Assembly: GCA_002421915.1 (NCBI GenBank) | Contig: DISA01000013.1 | Coordinates: 30,745-39,713, forward strand | Direction of reading: 5' to 3' | Length of the DNA: 8,969 nucleotides | From: Gallionellaceae bacterium UBA6222 | Lineage (GTDB): Bacteria; Pseudomonadota; Gammaproteobacteria; Burkholderiales; Gallionellaceae | Shown here: piece after piece, positions 1 through 4,826 of the stretch | Position numbering within the stretch: position 1 is the first letter of the stretch | How the letters are laid out: each line of letters opens with the position of its first letter | Notes under the pieces: generated by a model | Told to the model about the DNA's origin: nothing | Seen by the model: only the letters and a program-made list of their open reading frames with translations | Database searches by the model: none | Position numbers and translations under genes: made by a program

Positions 1-29
1 CGCGGGTTCGAATCCCGCCCTCTCCGCCA
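1..29 (+). tRNA. 3' end of a tRNA-Ser gene (cut by the window edge)
   Basis: The first bases form a T arm: a 5-bp stem GCGGG/CCCGC closes a 7-nt loop TTCGAAT. It is followed by a 7-nt acceptor strand CCTCTCC, discriminator G and an encoded CCA. The matching 5' acceptor would be GGAGAGG, which fits bacterial tRNA-Ser genes (known family pattern; the anticodon lies outside the window). The tRNA points into the mobile-element genes, so its 3' end is a natural candidate for the att core. Whether it is the intact host gene cut by the window or only a duplicated 3' fragment cannot be seen here. Confidence 0.85.
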
Positions 30-40
30 GTATCACAATA

Positions 41-79
41 AAAACCCGTATAGCTCAACGCTTTACGGGTTTTTTATTT
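41..79 (+). terminator. Intrinsic terminator downstream of the tRNA
   Basis: A perfect 10-bp stem, AAAACCCGTA (41-50) against TACGGGTTTT (64-73), closes a 13-nt loop and runs into a T-rich tail (TTTTTTATTTA). It begins 12 nt after the CCA end, as expected for a tRNA transcript terminator. The A tract on the left side also gives it some capacity to end transcripts coming from the right. Confidence 0.85.
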
Positions 80-128
80 ATAAAGCCCACATGCCAAAAT
101 ATTAATTCTCAAGCCACCTTACCTATGG

Positions 129-143
129 AATATTGCCAATATT
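129..143. repeat. 15-bp palindrome AATATTG-C-CAATATT
   Basis: Perfect inverted repeat with 7-bp arms around one central base, AT-rich, 100 bp from the tRNA end. Such a site could bind a dimeric protein such as an excisionase or recombination directionality factor; no binding protein can be assigned from sequence alone. Confidence 0.5.
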
Positions 144-152
144 TTCCATCAG

Positions 153-216
153 TGTCCCCGTTTTGTCCCCGAATGTCCCGCCGTATCCCGACGCAACTGT
201 CCCTGTTTTGTCCCTG
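153..216 (+). repeat. Phased TGTCCC direct repeats, possible integrase arm sites
   Basis: Exact TGTCCC copies start at 153, 164, 174, 198 and 209, and a degenerate TATCCC starts at 184. Spacings are therefore about 11, 10, 10, 14 and 11 bp, close to one helical turn. The blocks 153-174 and 198-219 are 22-bp direct repeats differing at only two positions (C to T). A further CATCCCG lies at 231. Short direct repeats next to a tRNA att core are characteristic of arm-type binding sites of tyrosine integrases (known principle). The assignment here is inferred from position and spacing. Confidence 0.55.
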
Positions 217-320
217 AATCAGACGCAAGCCATCCCGGCTCTCAATACTGAAGCCTATTGATACAGATGGCTGGATCATTGCTTGTACCGCGTTTGCGGT
301 GGGTAGGTATGAGGCTCAGT

Positions 321-659
321 TCAAGATCGTAGGGTACGATCAGGCAAGTCCATAGCTTTGCGTAACTCGGATTTTTTGGGGCGACCGACCCGTCTTGGCA
401 GTTGGTCAACTGGAAGCGCGGTAATTGATGATGTTGATGGAATAGATTTGGGCCGTCGTTGGTCAATGAATTCAGCAATATCGGAGATACAGACATACCG
501 GCGACCGCCGATCTCAATAGTTGGGAGCAGTTCTTTTCCTTCGGCTCTAAGGTTTCTTAGAGTCTTTACCGAGATTCCTCCGACAATCTCACCTGCCTGT
601 TTTTCTGGCACCACCGCCATTCCTCCGGCAGCAGCACGAACTACGTCAAAGGTATTCAT
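321..659 (-). CDS. Small helix-turn-helix protein, AlpA/excisionase-like
   Basis: This 112-aa protein has a MerR/Xis-type winged-helix core at about residues 22-68. It contains SVKTLRNLRAEG (recognition-helix region), the wing IGGRRYV and the closing helix SDIAEFID. This is the layout of AlpA-like regulators and excisionases of mobile elements (family knowledge). The tail carries RRVGRPKKSELRK (89-101), an AT-hook-like basic patch. The start at 659 has only a weak AGAG directly upstream. The internal Met14 has GGAGGA almost touching its ATG, too close for a good ribosome site, so the longer form is preferred. It sits nearest the att-like region and is divergent from the gene at 865, a typical place for a regulator or directionality factor. 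Which of the two roles applies cannot be decided. Confidence 0.7.
   Translation of the reverse strand: MNTFDVVRAAAGGMAVVPEKQAGEIVGGISVKTLRNLRAEGKELLPTIEIGGRRYVCISDIAEFIDQRRPKSIPSTSSITALPVDQLPRRVGRPKKSELRKAMDLPDRTLRS
325..341. repeat. Perfect inverted repeat GATCGTA-GGG-TACGATC
   Basis: Seven-bp arms with a 3-nt centre overlap the last codons of the small HTH gene, whose stop ends at 321. No T run follows on either strand, so a standard intrinsic terminator is unlikely. It could be a hairpin at the 3' end of the mRNA or a protein-binding site. Confidence 0.4.
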
Positions 660-864
660 CTCTATGAAGCCCGCGATTCACATCCATCAACCCCGAAGCT
701 CGTTTCAAATACGGAATGAGCTGGTGTCTTGAAAATGGCCTATCAAAGATATAGGCCATTTAGGAATCATAGGGACGCCACAAGATTATTCGGAGTTGAA
801 ATGTGAACTCGGAGGACGCATTTCAGCCTCGCGTTCTTTTTGCGTGGCGGTACGATGAACTACC
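660..864. other. Divergent intergenic region between two small regulators
   Basis: Spacer between the minus-strand HTH gene (start 659) and the plus-strand HTH gene (start 865). It should hold both promoters, although no -35/-10 pair stands out clearly. Inverted repeats are present at 733-761 (11-bp arms) and 797-825 (TGAAATG and CATTTCA, 15 bp apart). A very short open frame, ATG at 854 to TGA ending at 898, overlaps the start of the plus-strand gene; no function is claimed for it. Confidence 0.4.
733..761. promoter_or_regulatory. 11-bp-arm inverted repeat, possible operator
   Basis: AAATGGCCTAT (733-743) and ATAGGCCATTT (751-761) are perfect inverted repeats around a 7-nt centre. The site lies in the divergent spacer 74 bp from the left gene and 104 bp from the right gene. 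An operator for one of the two flanking HTH proteins is the simplest reading. A weak bidirectional terminator is possible, but the T runs are only 3-4 nt long. Confidence 0.45.
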
Positions 865-1110
865 ATGATTGCGAAAGAACATCGGATGCGCGCCACTGAA
901 CACCAAGATAGCCTCGCCCTTCTGACTAGCCGCCACAGCGGGTTGCTACTTCCACTCGCTGCTGCGGCACAGGAAATCGGCATCAACCCAAGAACTGCTC
1001 ACAACCAGATCAGCAAAGGTGTCTTCCCGATACCAACCATTCTTCGAGACCGCCGCCGGTATGTTCATATCAACGAACTGGCCAGCTACCTTGATGGCCT
1101 TCGCCAGTAA
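865..1110 (+). CDS. Small winged-helix DNA-binding protein, Xis/PrtN-like
   Basis: This 81-aa protein has a predicted helix-turn-helix at about residues 28-50 (LPLAAAAQEIGINPRTAHNQ), then a wing-like DRRRYVHI and a final helix NELASYLDGL. The YVHINELASYLD ending resembles the HTH proteins of phages and islands that act as excisionases or activators such as PrtN (family resemblance, not a firm assignment). The start at 865 is the first possible one, because an in-frame TGA ends at 858. No good Shine-Dalgarno precedes it, and Met8 at 886 is an alternative start. It is divergent from the HTH gene at 321-659. The pair may work as opposing switch regulators, which is inference. Confidence 0.6.
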   Translation: MIAKEHRMRATEHQDSLALLTSRHSGLLLPLAAAAQEIGINPRTAHNQISKGVFPIPTILRDRRRYVHINELASYLDGLRQ

Positions 1111-1144
1111 GTCGGCGAGGTCAGATACTTATCCAGAAACGCAT

Positions 1145-1198
1145 CCCCTCAAAGGGGCTGACGGAGTGGTAACGCCGTCATCGAGATCGAGCGCCTCG
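1145..1198 (+). other. Run of three small hairpins upstream of the Lar-like gene
   Basis: Three consecutive stems are visible: CCCCT/AGGGG (1145-1157, 3-nt loop), TGACGG/CCGTCA (1159-1180, 10-nt loop) and CGAG/CTCG (1188-1198, 3-nt loop). They lie between the HTH stop (1110) and the Lar-like start (1241). They could end the upstream transcript or form a structured leader, but no long T tract follows (only TATTTT at 1203-1208). Confidence 0.3.
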
Positions 1199-1240
1199 TC
1201 CCGTATTTTCATATACTGATGACAAACCAACGGAGGAGTT

Positions 1241-1435
1241 ATGAACAATCTCGACGTATGTCCGTTCTGCGGTAGCCCGCACACGAAATCCTGTGAAGTG
1301 GACATCAACGGATGGATGGTGGAATGTATGGGGTGCCGTGCGACGGGACCTATTGGTCGAACAGAGGCATTATCCGCTGCGGCCTGGAATAAGCGCTTTA
1401 TGGAATCGCAACCCGCTTTAACAACATCAGCCTGA
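1241..1435 (+). CDS. Lar-like zinc-ribbon protein (restriction alleviation family)
   Basis: This 64-aa protein has a zinc ribbon made of C7-P-F-C10 and C29-M-G-C32, with a conserved-looking AAAWNKR at 46-52. The pattern CPFCG, then GCxATGP, then AWN is that of the Lar family, named after the Rac prophage protein that relieves type I restriction (family knowledge). Many family members are uncharacterised, so anti-restriction activity is inferred. A strong Shine-Dalgarno GGAGGAG lies 2 nt before the ATG, closer than usual but unmistakable. The gene reads towards the convergent IHF-like gene 32 nt away. A protein that shields incoming DNA suits a conjugative element. Confidence 0.75.
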   Translation: MNNLDVCPFCGSPHTKSCEVDINGWMVECMGCRATGPIGRTEALSAAAWNKRFMESQPALTTSA

Positions 1436-1467
1436 CACACACATCCTGCTTCAAGGCTTTTTTGCTG

Positions 1468-1758
1468 TCACTTGCCCGCTGCAAGGATAACGCGCTCACG
1501 CAACTCCTTGCCCGGTTTGAAATGCGGCATGTACTTGGCAGGCACTTTCACTTTTGCGCCGGTCTTGGGATTGCGATCCAGACGTGGAGGCCGGTAATTC
1601 AGGCCAAAGCTACCGAAACACCGAATTTCGATACGCCCTCCACGTAACAGCACCTCGGACATGGCATCCAGAATCACTTTAACGGCAAGATCAGCATCCT
1701 TGCTGAGTAATTGCGGATGCAGTTCAGCCAAACGATTGATGAGATCGGATCGGTTCAT
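1468..1758 (-). CDS. IHF beta-subunit-like DNA-bending protein
   Basis: This 96-aa protein has the full HU/IHF fold. It starts with an alpha-helical dimerisation part (1-40), followed by [19 protein letters not shown] (41-59), the beta-arm tip RNPKTG (62-67, with the intercalating proline) and [14 protein letters not shown] (77-90). The [11 protein letters not shown] ending and GRIEIR..FGSF match the beta subunit (IhfB) rather than HU. One oddity is Cys47 where IhfB normally has Gly in RGFGSF. No alpha subunit is encoded here, so it must form homodimers or pair with the host IhfA. It follows the 178-aa gene by 10 nt with GAGG upstream, so both probably share one mRNA. A role in att-site or transfer-origin architecture is inferred. 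Confidence 0.85.
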   Translation of the reverse strand: MNRSDLINRLAELHPQLLSKDADLAVKVILDAMSEVLLRGGRIEIRCFGSFGLNYRPPRLDRNPKTGAKVKVPAKYMPHFKPGKELRERVILAAGK

Positions 1759-1768
1759 GCTTCAGCCC

Positions 1769-2305
1769 TCAATGCAAAATTGTCGGTGGTTCATCGTCTT
1801 CCTTCTTGGGTAGCAGGTGCATAAATCGGCCTTGAGCTTCCGTGAAATAGCGGAACTCGACTGCCCCAATTGTCCGTTTCTTCCTGGAGATTCCCTTGGG
1901 CTTGATCTGCGGTTGTGAGGCCCACATCCCACGCCTCGTTTCCAGCGAAAACACGCACACATCAATCGCGTAGGGCGAGGCGCCGATGCTTCCGAATTTA
2001 TCGAGGATCGCATCCATCTGGCGTATCTTGTCTGGCCGAAGCGCCCATGCTTCCATGATCACGAATACGAAATCGGCATCCAATACCAACGCCGCCGACT
2101 GAATCAACCGTGCAGACTGGTCTTTGTCCTCACCGCTTCCCGGCTGAATCATCACCGGAATGATTTCCCTGGTAGTCAGGTTGCCAACAAAGGCGAGCGG
2201 CTGAAGTTTTTCGCCAGCCTCCAGCAAACTCCGCGCTTTGTCTATTTGCGGGCTGATGATGTCCATGTACGCTTGCGGTGGAGTGCTGATGGGTGCCTCA
2301 ATCAT
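1769..2305 (-). CDS. Conserved-looking protein of unknown function
   Basis: I do not recognise this 178-aa protein. It looks like a compact soluble alpha/beta protein with no signal peptide, membrane segment or zinc motif. Notable stretches are LAFVGNLTTREIIPVM (38-53), an acidic SGEDKDQSARLI (57-68), DADFVFVIMEAWAL (76-89), FSLETRRGMWASQ (119-131) and AVEFRYFTEAQGRFMHLLP (148-166). The paired ExW and SLETRxGxW elements look like a conserved core. The tail is acidic (KKEDDEPP). GAGG lies 6 nt before the ATG at 2305. It starts 54 nt after the hipA stop and runs 10 nt ahead of the IHF-like gene, so it may be a partner of that protein or just operon company. Confidence 0.75.
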   Translation of the reverse strand: MIEAPISTPPQAYMDIISPQIDKARSLLEAGEKLQPLAFVGNLTTREIIPVMIQPGSGEDKDQSARLIQSAALVLDADFVFVIMEAWALRPDKIRQMDAILDKFGSIGASPYAIDVCVFSLETRRGMWASQPQIKPKGISRKKRTIGAVEFRYFTEAQGRFMHLLPKKEDDEPPTILH

Positions 2306-2359
2306 TTTTTCCTCAATACTTGCCGCTTGCCGCAGTGCAAACCAGCCCTTCGCTACACA

Positions 2360-3718
2360 TCAGGAAAGCTTAGCTAACCGCTCCGCTACCGACGGATCAA
2401 ATTCCCGCTTTGTCAGTAGTTCAGCGATTGTAGACTGCCGGGTCTTGAGCGCATCGGCAACGAAGCCTCTTCGATCTTCAATAACAGGAAGCACTTTCTC
2501 TCGCAGGAAATCGCGTTCGACGGGTAACAACCGCTCATCTCCGATCACCTTGGAAATCGCTTCCGGCAGCTCCTCACTCATGCGCGACAAGACACCGCGA
2601 ACGAGTCGGGGCGCCACACCGGCCTCATAGGCCATTGCATCCCAATGCGCCCCTTCCACCCAACCGGGTTTGTTCTCTCCGGCGATGGACATGGCCATGG
2701 TTTGTCTCGGGAGATATGCCTCTACGCAGAGCATGTCGTAGAACGGCGCTACAGCAGCTTTTTGGCCGCGCATCAGGAAGGCAATGTTCTTCGCGTGTGC
2801 GTCCAGATTGCCAATCAAATAGTTGAAGGCAATCCACTGGGCAACGGCATTGACAGCCACGACTGGACGATCCATAAAGGTGCCTCGAAGCACTTCAAAC
2901 AAGTGATGCAAACCCAGGCCGCCTTCGCTCTCATATTTCTTTGACGGTGCGACACCCATCGCCTGGCACAGGTCTATCTGGTGGAGCCGCCTGAATGTCC
3001 GAACAGCCCCCTTCTCTTCGCTCTTTTCCAATGGCTCCCGGTCAAACCGCTCGATGACATAAAGCGGTTCGGGGAGGTGCAGCAATCCAACCGCAGGTAC
3101 TGGAACCTTCAGTTCATGAGCCAGACGCATGCAAAAAAATTCATTCGCAGGGCAATATGGGAAATCCGCGCTGGCATTCTCCGGTTTGACGATATGGGTA
3201 GATGGCGCAGAACCTTCGGGCAGAAACATCGCGCCATTGGCATCAATACGCAGCCCCAGTTTTTCCTGGGCACCCGCCAAGGACATGCGGATTTCGTCCC
3301 ACGATGCCATCAGGGGAAGATTGCGCGCTCTGGAAGCCTTGATCTTTTCCTGTAGCGCCTCTTGTGAAAGTGGCACCAGTATTTCCTTGGCCGCTGCCGC
3401 GAGCCCTTCCGGGATCAGCGACAGCGCCCCGGCTGTGTCCTGTCCATGTCTGACCAGAAGCGCCCACGTATCGCGAGGATCTATCCTGTCCCGAGTGGCG
3501 ATCAGATCCCGCAGCCGGCCTTCGGGCAACAGGTTCTCGAAGAACCACTCGACCGGCTTGTCGTTCGCGGTGTCTTCGTATTTTTTGGTGGCAACCGGAA
3601 AGTTGGGCGAAAGTGAATAATCCTTCCACTCGGTCGCGTAGACGAATTTCCACTGCCCTTTCTTGACTTCCAGGGTTCCGACCGGCACCCCATTGGCCGA
3701 GACGATCAAGACACTCAT
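2360..3718 (-). CDS. hipA: HipA serine/threonine kinase toxin
   Basis: This 452-aa protein is close to the 440 aa of E. coli HipA and appears intact. The N-terminal HipA domain (about 1-110) includes LSPNFPV and WFFENLLPEGRLRDLIA. The kinase part holds MSLAGAQEKLGL (145-156), in which Ser146 matches the P-loop serine that is autophosphorylated in E. coli HipA. It also holds STHIVKPE (173-180), IERFDRE (222-228), the catalytic loop NLDAHAKN (304-311, Asp306) and the metal-binding YDM (Asp328). HipA phosphorylates glutamyl-tRNA synthetase and drives growth arrest in the well-studied case; this target is assumed, not shown. The start codon overlaps the hipB stop as ATGA, so translation is coupled and the antitoxin is made first. 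On a mobile element it would act as a stabilisation or persistence module. Confidence 0.93.
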   Translation of the reverse strand: MSVLIVSANGVPVGTLEVKKGQWKFVYATEWKDYSLSPNFPVATKKYEDTANDKPVEWFFENLLPEGRLRDLIATRDRIDPRDTWALLVRHGQDTAGALSLIPEGLAAAAKEILVPLSQEALQEKIKASRARNLPLMASWDEIRMSLAGAQEKLGLRIDANGAMFLPEGSAPSTHIVKPENASADFPYCPANEFFCMRLAHELKVPVPAVGLLHLPEPLYVIERFDREPLEKSEEKGAVRTFRRLHQIDLCQAMGVAPSKKYESEGGLGLHHLFEVLRGTFMDRPVVAVNAVAQWIAFNYLIGNLDAHAKNIAFLMRGQKAAVAPFYDMLCVEAYLPRQTMAMSIAGENKPGWVEGAHWDAMAYEAGVAPRLVRGVLSRMSEELPEAISKVIGDERLLPVERDFLREKVLPVIEDRRGFVADALKTRQSTIAELLTKREFDPSVAERLAKLS

Positions 3719-3951
3719 GCCGTTTCACCCGGCAGTTTCAGACTGATGCCAATACCGAAGCGGCTACAGACGGACAGGACTTTCCCGATCTGGGCCGTGG
3801 GTTTTCCTTGCTCCAGTCCGTTAAGGAAAGGCTGGCTGACATTGCATAGCGCAGCGGCATCGCGTTGGGTCAGTCCGGACTCCTTGCGAACGGCACGAAG
3901 TATTTTTCCCAACTCGGCGGCAGAGGAGATAGCAACCTCTCTATGTGCCAT
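3715..3951 (-). CDS. hipB: HipB antitoxin / autorepressor
   Basis: This 78-aa protein is an Xre-type helix-turn-helix: LGKILRAVRKESGLTQRDAA (14-33), CNVSQPFLNGLEQGK (36-50), then a C-terminal GIGISLKLPG strand that in HipB mediates dimerisation. The start at 3951 is chosen because GGGGGCG precedes it and the N-terminus then matches HipB. An in-frame ATG at 4002 would start inside the predicted promoter and inverted repeats. HipB neutralises HipA and represses the operon by binding palindromic operators (family knowledge). The strongly symmetric repeats just upstream fit that role. Confidence 0.9.
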   Translation of the reverse strand: MAHREVAISSAAELGKILRAVRKESGLTQRDAAALCNVSQPFLNGLEQGKPTAQIGKVLSVCSRFGIGISLKLPGETA

Positions 3952-3969
3952 AACGCCCCCATAAAGATA

Positions 3970-4030
3970 AACGAGCGTTGAATTTTGCCTTGTATTGACC
4001 ATAAATACAAGAAAAACTCAACGCTCGTTG
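3970..4030 (-). promoter_or_regulatory. Symmetric hipBA operator array
   Basis: Two copies of the pseudopalindrome AACGnnCGTT lie at 3970-3979 and 4020-4029, centres exactly 50 bp apart. They extend to a perfect 12-bp inverted repeat (AACGAGCGTTGA at 3970-3981, TCAACGCTCGTT at 4018-4029). Inside it lie TTTT/AAAA (3983-3986, 4013-4016) and an 8-bp inverted repeat CTTGTATT/AATACAAG (3989-3996, 4004-4011). All are centred at about 4000. Their position over the promoter makes them the likely HipB binding sites. The same sequence could fold as a long hairpin and slow read-through from the HU gene. Confidence 0.65.
3982..4010 (-). promoter_or_regulatory. Predicted sigma70-type hipBA promoter
   Basis: On the minus strand, TTGTAT (4010-4005) could be the -35 box and CAAAAT (3987-3982) the -10 box, with a 17-nt spacer. 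Transcription would then start near 3975, about 24 nt before the hipB ATG. The boxes fall inside the inverted repeats, which fits autorepression. The boxes are only moderate matches to consensus. Confidence 0.5.
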
Positions 4031-4072
4031 ATTATTTTAGCTGGTATGCCCTGTGAGGACTCCCGTGGCTGC

Positions 4073-4369
4073 TTACTTCTTCTTGGCTTTACCCTTGCTG
4101 GCAACTGCCTGCTTGAAGGTGGCACCAGCAGAAAACTTGGGCACTGTCGTCGCTGCGATCTTGAGTTTCTCGCCGGTTCTCGGGTTCTTGCCTTCGCGCG
4201 CCGCGCGCGCTGCCGACTTGAATGTGCCAAAGCCAATCAGGGCTACCGAATCTCCCTTGGCAACAGCCGATACAATTTCGTTAATCAGAACATCCAAGGC
4301 ACGGCCAGCGGCCGCTTTGGACAGATCAGCTTTAGTAGCCAGCGCTTCAATCAGATCGGATTTGTTCAT
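4073..4369 (-). CDS. HU-family histone-like DNA-binding protein
   Basis: This 98-aa protein starts MNKSDLIEALATKADLSKAA, the usual HU beginning. It then shows LIGFGTFK (44-51), the arm tip GKNPRTGEKLKI (61-71, with Pro63) and VPKFSAGATFKQAV (76-89). A short lysine-rich tail GKAKKK extends it past the usual 90 aa. The open frame runs further upstream, but the Met at 4369 has GGAGAA 6 nt before it and the standard N-terminus. It differs clearly from the IHF-like protein at 1468-1758. It lies 40 nt after the exported-protein gene of the transfer operon, so it may be co-transcribed with it. A role in compacting or presenting element DNA is inferred. Confidence 0.9.
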   Translation of the reverse strand: MNKSDLIEALATKADLSKAAAGRALDVLINEIVSAVAKGDSVALIGFGTFKSAARAAREGKNPRTGEKLKIAATTVPKFSAGATFKQAVASKGKAKKK

Positions 4370-4409
4370 TGAGTTTCTCCACAGTTGGTTATGAAAGGTA
4401 AATCTTATC

Positions 4410-4826
4410 TCATTTTTGCATGGATGGATTGCGCGAAAGCGCTCGTGATGCCGCGTCGAGATCAATCCCTTCGGTCGCTGGTTGCCCGTCACGGCACAGG
4501 TTGAGTTCGTAGCGAACTGCGAACGGAATCAATTTTCCATCCTGGGTCGGCACCGCATCTTGCACCAAGGTCGCTTGCAGGCGAGCACAACCTGCTTCGG
4601 CAAACTTCTGCACTGTCCTGACCCGAACCATCACGGGCGCAGAGGAACGTGTCTGCGCCTTGAAAAATTCGGCCATTGCCCCGCTCAACTCTCCATCGGA
4701 CAGCCCATTGGGGGCATCAATCGCTGCGATCAGATGCTGTTTCAAATCCGCCGCAAGAATATCCTTGCTCGCGAGAAGAGCAAAAAAACAGAGAGCCATC
4801 GTGAGTGCTTTCATAGGTCTGTTCAT
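4410..4826 (-). CDS. Small exported protein of the transfer operon, function unknown
   Basis: I do not recognise this 138-aa protein. It has a signal peptide (hydrophobic ALTMALCFFALLASKDILA, residues 7-25) and a mature part of about 110 aa. That part has two cysteines, in EAGCARLQATLVQ (72-84) and YELNLCRDGQP (105-115), that could form one disulfide. The start at 4826 is favoured because it overlaps the upstream stop as ATGA; Met5 at 4814 is an alternative. From Met5 the first residues MKALT match the start of the neighbouring TraN-like protein. Position directly after traN suggests a periplasmic accessory of the conjugation machine, but no known Tra protein is matched. Confidence 0.75.
   Translation of the reverse strand: MNRPMKALTMALCFFALLASKDILAADLKQHLIAAIDAPNGLSDGELSGAMAEFFKAQTRSSAPVMVRVRTVQKFAEAGCARLQATLVQDAVPTQDGKLIPFAVRYELNLCRDGQPATEGIDLDAASRALSRNPSMQK

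Larger units (their letters stand above)
80..320. other. Gene-free putative attachment-site region
   Basis: No convincing gene lies between the tRNA terminator and the stop of the first small regulator. The stretch holds a 15-bp palindrome (129-143), the TGTCCC repeat cluster (153-216, with weaker copies at 184 and 231) and a small hairpin ACCGC-GTTT-GCGGT (287-300). The combination next to a tRNA 3' end resembles the attL/attP arm region of tyrosine-recombinase elements. That is inference, because no integrase gene and no second att copy are in view. Confidence 0.5.

Noticed and set aside
54..62. CTCAACGCT in the tRNA terminator loop resembles part of the hipBA operator
   Set aside because: Only nine bases match and the palindromic partner half is missing, so chance similarity is enough.
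153..237. TGTCCC repeats as a CRISPR array
   Set aside because: The units are 6-22 bp with 4-24 bp spacing; there are no constant long repeats with unique spacers and no cas genes.
242..517. Minus-strand open frame of 91 codons overlapping the left HTH gene
   Set aside because: It shares bases with the HTH gene in another frame, has no ribosome site and no recognisable motif; the HTH frame explains the region better.
854..898. 14-codon leader-peptide-like frame overlapping the start of the plus-strand HTH gene
   Set aside because: Length and weak ribosome site are easily met by chance; kept only as a remark in the spacer entry.
1129..1440. Minus-strand open frame of 103 codons across the Lar-like gene
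   Set aside because: It is antisense to the Lar-like zinc-ribbon gene, which has a strong ribosome site and both CxxC pairs.
3129..3620. Open frame of 163 codons on the plus strand
   Set aside because: It lies wholly antisense to hipA, which has clear kinase motifs. No ribosome site or recognisable domain supports it.
3715..4002. Longer hipB starting at 4002
   Set aside because: The extra 17 residues would place the start inside the promoter and operator repeats and do not look like HipB. The start at 3951 has a GGGGGCG ribosome site.
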